Shown one piece after another: positions 6,065-12,438 of a stretch of DNA of 12,438 nucleotides. The stretch's first letter is position 1; each line of letters begins with the position of its first letter. Position numbers and translations under genes: made by a program. Below the pieces are notes generated by a model. The model saw nothing but the letters and a program-made list of their open reading frames with translations. It was not told where the DNA came from and made no database searches. The DNA lies in NCBI GenBank assembly GCA_934316545.1, contig CAKRDT010000037.1:1-12438 (forward strand). The letters run 5' to 3'. The stretch is from an uncultured Agathobacter sp. GTDB taxonomy: Bacteria; Bacillota; Clostridia; Lachnospirales; Lachnospiraceae.

Positions 6065-9000
6065 ATGAATCATAAAGGAGAGGTAGTAACATTAGGCAAG
6101 CGATTGCTTAGTTTATTTCTTGCACTTGTAATGGTGGTTACCATGTTTCAGATGCAGGGAATGGAGCAGGTGTTTGCCGCAGAGAATGAAGGCGTAAAGC
6201 TGTATTTTGAGCTTCCGGAGGGAACTTCGGCAACCGATTGGTGCGTAAATGTCTGGAGCAATGCAACAGTAACAGAGGGAGATACGGCGAATCGTTTCAG
6301 ACCTAAAACATGGGGAGAAAAAGGAGATACTTATCCGGCTCTGTTGAAAGATGAGGCAAAGAGCGGATGGGGATATGTCGTTATATCCGGTGCAATTGCA
6401 GGATTACAGTTTGTTAATAAGGATGGAACAAAAGAATATAACTGTTGGAATGCAGAGATTGCAAAAAAGAACCATAAGGATGCGTATTTTGCACCATCTG
6501 ATGAGACATGGTATACAGCAGCGGATAAGGCTACAGAGATTAAGGCAGCGGAAATCCGTAATATTTTTATTCTGGCGGGCGACAGCGGACTTGCCGGAAG
6601 CCAGTGGAAAGAAACTGATACGAATAATGAGCTGAAGCCGAATACAGTTGATACAAATAAATATAGTATCACTTATCGAAACGTAGCAGCCGGAACTTAT
6701 TCTTATAAGATTTTGCAGGATCCGGAAAATAAAGGCTGGGACAAGCCATGGGGATCCGGTGCAGGATCCGGCGGAAATCGTTCTGTGACGGTAGAGGCAC
6801 CGGCGGATGTGACGCTTACCATTGACCTTACGGATACTACTGAGGCTAAAAAGGTAGAGGTTACATATCAGTATTTACAGAAGCTTGTGGCAGACAATGG
6901 TCAAATTACTGCCGGAAAGCCGAAGGAGCTTGTGACCTCTGCAAAATATTACAATGGAAAAGATGTGAAAGCAGAGCAGGTAAAGGTTTCCTATCAATTA
7001 AAGGATGCGCCGGAAGGGGTTACTTTAGCGGACAATACGATTACGGTTCCTGAGGGCTCCAAGCTTACAGAGGTAACGGTTGTTGCGAAATATAATGGTT
7101 TTGAACAGGAGATGACAATTCCGGTTGTAGCCAAACAATACAAGGTAACAATCAATATGTATTCACCGGATCTGGTGATGGAGCCGGGCAAGTCGGATAT
7201 TTATATCTTTGAGAATGGCGGCAAAGATGACAAAAAGGCAGTTGTTACGTTGGATAAAATGGTGAAGGATGAAAATAATCATATAACCTGGGTACAGGGA
7301 ACGACGGAACTGTCATTTAACAACCTTGGAATTATTGCAAGATATGTGGCAGGATCATGGGATGATGGACAGGATGCAAACCAATATTATGTCATTGATG
7401 AGAATGCTTCTGAAATTACCTTGTGGTATGTTGTTGGAAAGACTCCGGTAAAAGACAAACCTACCGTTACGAAGGCAGATCCAAGGTACTTATATCTGGA
7501 GTATGAGAATCCGGATTTGGGTGCTACAACCCCTCAATTTTATTCGTGGACAACCGGTATTAATAATAAGAAAGAACTTCCTTTTACATCGGTTGGAGAC
7601 GGAAAGTGGAAGATTAAGGCACAGGTATCGGCAAGCTGCACAAAGGTTGACTTTGTTGTGGTGCTTGATGATTCCGATTCGAAGAACTGGATTAAGGACG
7701 GTGGAGACCATACGGTCGCTTTCCCGGAGAACCAGAATGTGGTATGCGCAAGCATTAAAAAGGGTGAAGAGCCAAAATTAAGTGCCCCATATAATAAGGG
7801 ATATGAGGTGGATGTCAAGGCGGGTAAGATTCATTTCTATTATCGCGATGATCAGGCATTACTTGCAGGTAATCTGGCCGAGCAGAAGGTTTCTGTGGAA
7901 ATCGATGATAAAAGCTATGAAATGAACTATGATGAAAAGAATCGGCGTTTTGAGTATGCATGTGATTTAAAAAATGGAAAAACATATTACCGCTACAAAG
8001 TCGGCGAAGCATTTGTGACGGATAAATATAATGATAACAAGGAACCGAAAAACCAGCAGGAGTATTCTTATGTAGAATACTATAAGCTGAATGCCTCCGT
8101 GAAGGCTGAGGTTATGAATTCATCCTTTAACTACAATGAAAATAATGTAGTGAAGTTTACGATTCAGCAGGATGAAACAGATGAGAAGAAGCTAGAAGTG
8201 GCAGAGGCAAGTATTGATGTGTCTTCTCTGGGCGGCAGCAAGGCGCTTGCCATCGTACCGGATCTTCAGGCGGTAACCATATCGGTTACACAGGATACGC
8301 CACTTGGAACGAAAACCCTTCCGATTACCGTGAAGGATCAGTATGGAAATCTGTATACGACCAGTGTGCAGGTTGAGGTAGCTGCACGCACCAAGAGTGA
8401 TGCGAAGGATTTCGACTGGGATGAGTCGGTCATCTATTTTATGGTGACGGATCGTTTCTTTGATGGAAATAAGACAAACAATATTGCAAATGGTGAGAAG
8501 ACTTATGGCGAGAATGAAGGTCTGTACCATGGCGGCGATTTTGCAGGAGTGACACAAAAGCTTGATTATTTAGAGCAGCTTGGCATCAACACCATCTGGA
8601 TCACACCAATTGTGGAAAACATTGCGGGTGTTACAGTGACCGATAAGGGCAAAGACGATGTTCCATATAATGCAGCGTACCATGGTTACTGGGCAAGTGA
8701 TTTTACGAAACTGAACCCGGCGCTTGGAACCAAGGAGGAATTTAAGACTCTGATCGAGAAAGCGCATGAGCGCGGCATCCGTATCATGGTGGATATCGTG
8801 GTAAATCATGCAGGATACGATACGAAATCGACTTTTGGCTCGATGCTTCGAAGCGGTGATGATGTTGTTGCCGGAAGCGATCAGAAGGATTCTTTATCCA
8901 ATTTACCGGATTTTAAAACGGAAGATCCAGCTGTCAGTGCGCAGCTTGTAAAGTGGCAGACACAGTGGGTAAAAGATTACGGAATTGATTATTTCCGCGT

Positions 9001-10585
9001 GGATACCGTAAAGCATGTTGAGAATGATACCTGGTCGGAATTAAAGAATGCATTAACCGAGGCGGATCCGTCCTTCAAGATGATCGGAGAATACTCCGGA
9101 GGCGGATATGCTTCCAATGGAAATACGCTTGGAACCGGAACGATGGATTCGGATCTCGACTTCGATTTCAACGATCAGGCAAACAGCTTTGTAAATGGTA
9201 ATATCGCAGCTGTTGAGAGTTTCCTTGCAGCAAGAAACGCTGCGTTGAACAATACCTATATGACAGGACAGTTCTTAGGCAGCCATGATGAAGATGGATT
9301 TAAGCAGAAGCTTCTCGATGCAAATGTTGCAAAGGACGATGCCGATGCGATGGCACTGGTTGCAGCTACGCTGCAGATTACGGCAAAAGGACAGCCGGTT
9401 ATTTATTACGGCGAGGAGATTGGACTGACAGGTCTTAATAATTATCCGTATCAGACCAACCGTTATGATTTTGACTGGTCAAAGGCAAATGATAGCAACA
9501 AGACCTATAGCCATTATAAGAAGCTCCTGTCTATCCGAAACGCATACACCGATGTGTTTGCAAGAGGCACCAGAAAGGTGGTTGTCTCTGACGATCAAGA
9601 GAAATATGATGTCGCAGCAAGAGAATATCAGGGAACAAAATTGTATGTTGGAATGAATGTAAATACAAACGAATTGCAGCTTACGATTCCGGTTACCGAG
9701 GGAGATGCTTCGGTTATGACCGACCTGTATTCAGGAAAAACATACGTTGTAAATGACGGAAAAGTAACGGTTACGATCCCTTCTGCAGCAGACGGAGGAA
9801 CGGTGATCTTAAAGAGAACCGGAAGCGTAAGCAGCGGTTCCTCATCAGCATCGACCTCAGAGCCTAAGAAGGATCAGACCACAGAGGTAAAGAAGGATAC
9901 CATCGTATCGGCAGATGGCAGCAAAACAGAAGTAACAATGACGACGCAAAAGAATGAGGACGGCACAGTTTCCGGTGTGACAGCAGAGGTGCAGACAACC
10001 GGAAAAGAAAGCAAAAAGAAGGTGACCGGAACGATTTCGTCCGAGGTTGTAGCACATATCAGTGATGCAGCAAAGACAAAGGATGTAGATGTCGTTGTCA
10101 CGGTTGCAGCCGGAGAGAAATCCTTTGTGGTAAAGACCGAAGCCGAAAATCTGACAGCTGGAACGAAGCTGAAAGCCATGGCAATCGACACTAAGACAAA
10201 TAAGTATGTCCTGGTAGACAGCAAAACGTTCAAGGTCGACAAGGATGGAAACGTAAAGGTTTCGCTCCCGGCAGGTAAAACCTATCAGCTGATGCCGGTT
10301 GAGGAAGCAAAACAGATTGAAAAGGAAATCCTTAAGACGGTACAGGCAAAGAAACCGGTTGTTGAGATAAAGAAGGGAAAGAAAGCAAAGGTTCAGTTTA
10401 GCAGCAAGCTTGATATGAACAATGTTGCAAAGATTACCTATAAATCAGGAAAGAAATCGGTTGCCAAAGTAGACGCTAAGGGAAATGTGATTGCCAAAAA
10501 GAAAGGAACTGCAGTCATTAAGGCAGTGGTTACTTTAAAGAATGGCAAGAAAAAGACAGTGGAAATCAAATATAAAGTAAAGTAA
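6065..10585 (+). CDS. Secreted multidomain GH13 alpha-amylase with starch-binding modules
   Basis: This is a 1506-residue extracellular starch-degrading enzyme. Residues 1-39 are a Sec signal peptide (Lys-Arg, long hydrophobic core, probable cleavage in VFAAEN). The domain order by eye is: an aromatic-rich N-terminal module (about 40-150, possibly a starch-binding domain); an X25-like pullulanase beta module (about 160-265, with GTYSYKI); an Ig-like segment (about 270-355); and two tandem CBM41/PUD-like modules (about 357-465 and 470-565). A further beta region to about 780 precedes the GH13 barrel (about 786-1165) and its beta-sandwich domain. Catalytic motifs are DIVVNHAG (910-917), FRVDTVKHV with nucleophile Asp980, IGEYSGG with acid/base Glu1009, and GSHDED with His1074-Asp1075. 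LPDF resembles the LPDLN/MPDLN region of amylase and neopullulanase enzymes. A Ser-rich linker (about 1253-1275) leads to a Lys-rich tail ending in a Big2-like domain. There is no LPXTG motif or C-terminal membrane helix, so attachment to the cell is non-covalent or absent. Bond specificity (alpha-1,4 alone or mixed with alpha-1,6) is uncertain. Confidence 0.93.
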   Translation: MNHKGEVVTLGKRLLSLFLALVMVVTMFQMQGMEQVFAAENEGVKLYFELPEGTSATDWCVNVWSNATVTEGDTANRFRPKTWGEKGDTYPALLKDEAKSGWGYVVISGAIAGLQFVNKDGTKEYNCWNAEIAKKNHKDAYFAPSDETWYTAADKATEIKAAEIRNIFILAGDSGLAGSQWKETDTNNELKPNTVDTNKYSITYRNVAAGTYSYKILQDPENKGWDKPWGSGAGSGGNRSVTVEAPADVTLTIDLTDTTEAKKVEVTYQYLQKLVADNGQITAGKPKELVTSAKYYNGKDVKAEQVKVSYQLKDAPEGVTLADNTITVPEGSKLTEVTVVAKYNGFEQEMTIPVVAKQYKVTINMYSPDLVMEPGKSDIYIFENGGKDDKKAVVTLDKMVKDENNHITWVQGTTELSFNNLGIIARYVAGSWDDGQDANQYYVIDENASEITLWYVVGKTPVKDKPTVTKADPRYLYLEYENPDLGATTPQFYSWTTGINNKKELPFTSVGDGKWKIKAQVSASCTKVDFVVVLDDSDSKNWIKDGGDHTVAFPENQNVVCASIKKGEEPKLSAPYNKGYEVDVKAGKIHFYYRDDQALLAGNLAEQKVSVEIDDKSYEMNYDEKNRRFEYACDLKNGKTYYRYKVGEAFVTDKYNDNKEPKNQQEYSYVEYYKLNASVKAEVMNSSFNYNENNVVKFTIQQDETDEKKLEVAEASIDVSSLGGSKALAIVPDLQAVTISVTQDTPLGTKTLPITVKDQYGNLYTTSVQVEVAARTKSDAKDFDWDESVIYFMVTDRFFDGNKTNNIANGEKTYGENEGLYHGGDFAGVTQKLDYLEQLGINTIWITPIVENIAGVTVTDKGKDDVPYNAAYHGYWASDFTKLNPALGTKEEFKTLIEKAHERGIRIMVDIVVNHAGYDTKSTFGSMLRSGDDVVAGSDQKDSLSNLPDFKTEDPAVSAQLVKWQTQWVKDYGIDYFRVDTVKHVENDTWSELKNALTEADPSFKMIGEYSGGGYASNGNTLGTGTMDSDLDFDFNDQANSFVNGNIAAVESFLAARNAALNNTYMTGQFLGSHDEDGFKQKLLDANVAKDDADAMALVAATLQITAKGQPVIYYGEEIGLTGLNNYPYQTNRYDFDWSKANDSNKTYSHYKKLLSIRNAYTDVFARGTRKVVVSDDQEKYDVAAREYQGTKLYVGMNVNTNELQLTIPVTEGDASVMTDLYSGKTYVVNDGKVTVTIPSAADGGTVILKRTGSVSSGSSSASTSEPKKDQTTEVKKDTIVSADGSKTEVTMTTQKNEDGTVSGVTAEVQTTGKESKKKVTGTISSEVVAHISDAAKTKDVDVVVTVAAGEKSFVVKTEAENLTAGTKLKAMAIDTKTNKYVLVDSKTFKVDKDGNVKVSLPAGKTYQLMPVEEAKQIEKEILKTVQAKKPVVEIKKGKKAKVQFSSKLDMNNVAKITYKSGKKSVAKVDAKGNVIAKKKGTAVIKAVVTLKNGKKKTVEIKYKVK

Positions 10586-10590
10586 ACAAG

Positions 10591-10612
10591 AGGGGTTGTA
10601 AAAAACTCCCCT
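10591..10612 (+). other. Small hairpin after the amylase stop codon
   Basis: AGGGG (10591-10595) pairs with CCCCT (10608-10612) around a 12-base A-rich loop. It is followed by an A run, not a T run, so it is probably an accessory structure ahead of the true terminator. Confidence 0.35.
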
Positions 10613-10613
10613 A

Positions 10614-10653
10614 GAAAAAAATCGCCCAGACCGTGAGGTCTGAGCGATTTTTT
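10614..10653. terminator. Bidirectional intrinsic terminator after the amylase gene
   Basis: ATCGC pairs with GCGAT and CAGACC with GGTCTG around a GTGA loop, with one C/A mismatch between the two blocks (10621-10648). A run of A precedes and a run of T (10647-10653) follows, so it can stop transcription from either side, including read-out from the insertion sequence. Confidence 0.88.
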
Positions 10654-10661
10654 AGTATAAT

Positions 10662-10669
10662 TAATTATG
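10662..10669. repeat. Left 8-bp target-site duplication of the ISL3 element
   Basis: TAATTATG here is identical to 12116-12123, directly outside the two ends of the insertion sequence. Eight-base duplications are typical of ISL3 transposition. Confidence 0.9.
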
Positions 10670-10687
10670 GGCTCTATGTCAAGTGTT

Positions 10688-10714
10688 GGGGTGTGATTCT
10701 TTGAATCACGCCCC
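10688..10714. repeat. Palindrome inside the left IS end
   Basis: GGGG (10688-10691) plus GTGATTC (10693-10699) pair with GAATCAC (10703-10709) plus CCCC (10711-10714) around a TTT loop, with one T-G pair: a 12-bp stem. Its outer part is the GGGGT block of the inverted repeat. Confidence 0.85.
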
Positions 10715-10803
10715 ATTACTGGATTTGGAGTTGTTTTTATATTTGATATGTTTTACTATGATTTTGGGCATGGCAAACAAACCCTCAAGCGCCCATCTGA
10801 AAA

Positions 10804-11984
10804 TTAATTAGTTACCATTAGTATTCGTGTCCTGAAATGCTCAAAGTTTCGTATACCGTACGAAGTTCGTTTTAAGACTTTGATTTTATTGTTGAATCCT
10901 TCGGTTGGTCCGTTTGATATATTAGAATACTTGTAAGCATTCAGGATGTATTTACTCCAGTTTCGATAGGTTTTGGCACATTTTTCGAACTCTGGAATAC
11001 CGGAACTTTCTGCTTCTTTTATCCAATCCCAAAAGTCGGTACGTTGTTCGGAATACTTGGGATTCTGGCAGATCTCGTAGAACTTTTCTTTTAGATAGTG
11101 GGCTTTCCTTAGATCGTCATTGTACAAAAGCATCAGATCGCATTCACGTTTCTTCTCATTACTCAAACGATGGTAGCGGGTTAGAATCAGCCTTCGGCTA
11201 TGCTTGAAGTATTTACGCAGCTTTTTAGGCATTGATTTTTGAAGTCTTTTTCGAACGGCTTCAATCGCCCACCCGACCTGACGTATGAAATGATACTTGT
11301 CAATTATAATCTTAGCATTAGGAAAATATATTTGCGCCATGTCTACATAAGGTTGCCACATATCACAAACAAAGAATTTCACCTTTAAACGATCCATTTT
11401 AGGAAATGAATAAAAGTATTGTGTGTCAGACACTGCTGGTTTCTTCCGGGAAGAATATCAAGAACTCTGTGTTTTGCCGGGTCAACAAGAATGCATTGAT
11501 ATTTTTCATTTCCGGCATTGCCTTTAAATTCGTCAATCGAAAGAACTTCCGGCAACATCATCTTCGGGAAATGAATCGTGTCGAGAACCCGATTTACGGT
11601 TGCAGTTGAAACATTTGCTCTGCGAGCAATCGTGGTAATGTTTTGCTGTTCATGAAAACAATCGGCGATAAAGGCGGTTAATCGATTTGTTCTCTGAAGA
11701 TAGCGTGGCAAAAAGGAATAATTCTCATAGAATTTTTTGCCGCAGGAGCAGACATATCTGCGTTTTCGAAGAACAAGGAAACAGTGCTTTGTCTGAAAAG
11801 GAAGATCCTTGATTGTCTGTATCCGATAGTCATGAATTCTTTTCGTGATTGAGCCACAACACGGACAAGTCTGTGGTGAAGGCTTAGTTTCAATGAAAAC
11901 TTTAACATAAAAATCGGCATGAACAACTTTTTTTATAAAAACATCTTTAATGTTTAAGAGATTGTTGCTACAATAGCTATACAT
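10804..11984 (-). pseudogene. ISL3-family transposase, frameshifted
   Basis: ISL3 transposases are DDE recombinases that cut and paste the element. The reading frame from ATG 11984 (GGAGG at 11995-11999) runs to a stop at 11385. It carries a Cys4 zinc-ribbon (CPCCG and CSCG), a helix-turn-helix (ITTIARRANVSTATVNRVLD) and the first catalytic Asp in SIDEFKGN. A second frame (11433-10804) carries the rest: the second Asp in VCDMWQPY and the catalytic Glu in NGPTEGFNNKIK, ending at the expected place. The two overlap at about 11385-11433, and family-like sequence crosses from one frame to the other near 11424-11435 (a -1 change). Joined, they give about 393 residues, close to family length. I see no classic slippery heptamer, so a single-base mutation is more likely than programmed frameshifting. 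Confidence 0.85.
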
Positions 11985-11994
11985 CTTTGATGTA

Positions 11995-12035
11995 CCTCCA
12001 AGTGCGTTTGTTTGGTAGACGGTGGCGCTTGGGGG
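11995..12035 (-). promoter_or_regulatory. Hairpin masking the transposase ribosome site
   Basis: On the minus strand, CCCCCAAG (12035-12028) can pair with CTTGGAGG (12002-11995) with one mismatch, plus two further GC pairs inside. The right arm contains the GGAGG ribosome site of the transposase. Such a structure would limit transposase translation. An extended -10 (TGTTATGAT on the minus strand, 12054-12046) lies just upstream, but with a weak -35. Confidence 0.5.
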
Positions 12036-12059
12036 TTTTTCTTTTATCATAACAAAAAA

Positions 12060-12101
12060 TGTTGGAATAACGAATACCAAATATAATTCGTTACCCCAAC
12101 A
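12060..12101. repeat. Palindrome inside the right IS end
   Basis: TGTTGGAATAACGAAT (12060-12075) is the reverse complement of ATTCGTTACCCCAACA (12086-12101) at 14 of 16 positions, around a 10-base spacer. The outer arm is the inner half of the right inverted repeat, so the end is effectively repeated in inverse orientation over the transposase promoter region. Confidence 0.85.
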
Positions 12102-12115
12102 TTTATTTTAGAACC

Positions 12116-12123
12116 TAATTATG
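12116..12123. repeat. Right 8-bp target-site duplication of the ISL3 element
   Basis: TAATTATG is identical to the copy at 10662-10669. Removing the element and one copy restores a continuous AT-rich junction between the amylase terminator and the IS1182-like remnant. Confidence 0.9.
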
Positions 12124-12141
12124 CTACTAACTAACAATACC

Positions 12142-12179
12142 AATGGTAATTATACTATGCGTCAGCTGAAATTACCATT
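12142..12179. repeat. 10-bp perfect inverted repeat before the transposase remnant
   Basis: AATGGTAATT (12142-12151) and AATTACCATT (12170-12179) are exact inverse copies 18 bases apart. It may be an end of, or deletion scar in, the adjacent transposase remnant, or a protein-binding site. Confidence 0.55.
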
Positions 12180-12438
12180 ATCCGAAATGAACTAACCGAT
12201 TCTGTTGAACAGATATTTGCAGACAATAATTCATATATTTTTACCAGAGATCACGTGGATCTGCAGCACACATACATTGACGGGACAAAAATCGAAGCAA
12301 ATGCAAATCGGTATACAAAGAAACAACCGGACTGGATGAAACTTCTTTTGTTTCCGGACGCGGTCATAGAAAAAGCATTCGGCAAAAGCAATACGAAGAA
12401 CTGAATGAATATCTGGAACGTTTAAAATCCTATGCATA
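12150..12438 (+). pseudogene. IS1182-type transposase remnant, running off the window
   Basis: One plus-strand frame (open from 12150) encodes the segment LTDSVEQIFADNNSYIF and then HTYIDGTKIEANANRYT, ending about 12317. The latter is the hallmark core of IS1182-type (DUF772/DDE) transposases. From about 12320 the homology continues in another frame, with TSFVSGRGHRKSIRQ followed by a Tyr/Leu-rich stretch to the window edge, typical of the region farther on in the same family. The intervening linker after NRYT, usually tens of residues starting FVWKK, is missing, and the frame changes at the joint. The N-terminal part of the family is also absent. It is therefore an internally deleted, frameshifted fragment. 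No inverted repeat of its own can be assigned with confidence. Confidence 0.8.

Larger units (their letters stand above)
10670..12115 (-). mobile_element. Complete ISL3-family insertion sequence, 1446 bp
   Basis: Both ends are present. The left terminus reads inward GGCTCTATGTC then AAGTGTTGGGGT; the right terminus, on the minus strand, reads GGTTCTAAAAT then AAATGTTGGGGT. Together they match at 17 of 23 positions. A perfect 8-bp duplication flanks the element. It encodes one ISL3-type transposase on the minus strand, interrupted by a frameshift. Just inside each inverted repeat lies a further palindrome (10688-10714 and 12060-12101). A 12-base subterminal inverted repeat (CCCTCAAGCGCC at 10782-10793; GGCGCTTGGGGG at 12024-12035) matches at 11 of 12 positions. 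The element sits between the amylase terminator and an older transposase remnant. The intact duplication and ends suggest recent insertion, despite the broken transposase. Confidence 0.93.

Noticed and set aside
6065..10585. Sortase anchor on the amylase
   Set aside because: The C-terminus lacks LPXTG, a hydrophobic helix and a terminal basic cluster in the right order.
11385..11433. Programmed -1 frameshift site in the ISL3 transposase
   Set aside because: The overlap has no standard slippery heptamer at the joint where homology changes frame, so mutation is the simpler reading.
1..12438. CRISPR array, tRNA, rRNA, toxin-antitoxin or phage-defence module
   Set aside because: No regularly spaced repeats, cloverleaf RNAs or recognisable defence proteins were found on either strand.

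Overview
The window looks like a chromosomal segment of a gut-type Lachnospiraceae (Clostridia, Firmicutes). The clues are Gram-positive signals (strong GGAGG-type ribosome sites, sigma-A promoters, intrinsic terminators with T runs), the Lys-rich Ig-like C-terminus on a very large secreted amylase, and low to moderate GC. Genus assignment is not possible from the sequence alone. All main genes lie on the plus strand; only the insertion sequence at the right end runs on the minus strand.

Layout. Positions 1-159 hold a GC-rich, palindrome-rich leader or intergenic stretch. Positions 160-2535 carry two tightly coupled membrane HD-GYP genes: the first keeps every phosphodiesterase motif, the second has lost several metal ligands. 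Positions 2536-2985 contain a free-standing stem-loop, then a near-consensus promoter and a leader of about 305 nt. That leader holds a 5' hairpin, a 33-codon ORF with a perfect Shine-Dalgarno sequence, a terminator-like hairpin overlapping the end of that ORF, and further stems, all before mgtE (2986-4395), a magnesium channel/transporter. Positions 4396-4526 carry a Rex-like palindrome and promoter for an iron-type alcohol dehydrogenase (4527-5744), closed by a very strong terminator. A second strong promoter then drives a 1506-residue secreted multi-domain GH13 amylase (6065-10585), which ends in a bidirectional terminator.

The right end is a mobile-element landing site. A complete ISL3-family insertion sequence (10670-12115, 1446 bp) is bounded by imperfect inverted repeats and a perfect 8-bp target duplication (TAATTATG). 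Its transposase is broken by a frameshift. Immediately beyond it lies a degraded IS1182-type transposase fragment running off the window.

How the genes fit together. The window is mostly independent transcription units: a probable c-di-GMP sensing/turnover pair, Mg2+ homeostasis, NADH-linked fermentation to alcohol, and extracellular starch breakdown. These suit an anaerobic starch-fermenting gut bacterium. I found no defence system, CRISPR array, tRNA or rRNA. The most promising undescribed element is the mgtE leader, which looks like a leader-peptide attenuator and not a recognisable M-box riboswitch. The second is the pair of matched internal palindromes and mutually complementary 5'/3' segments in the ISL3 element.
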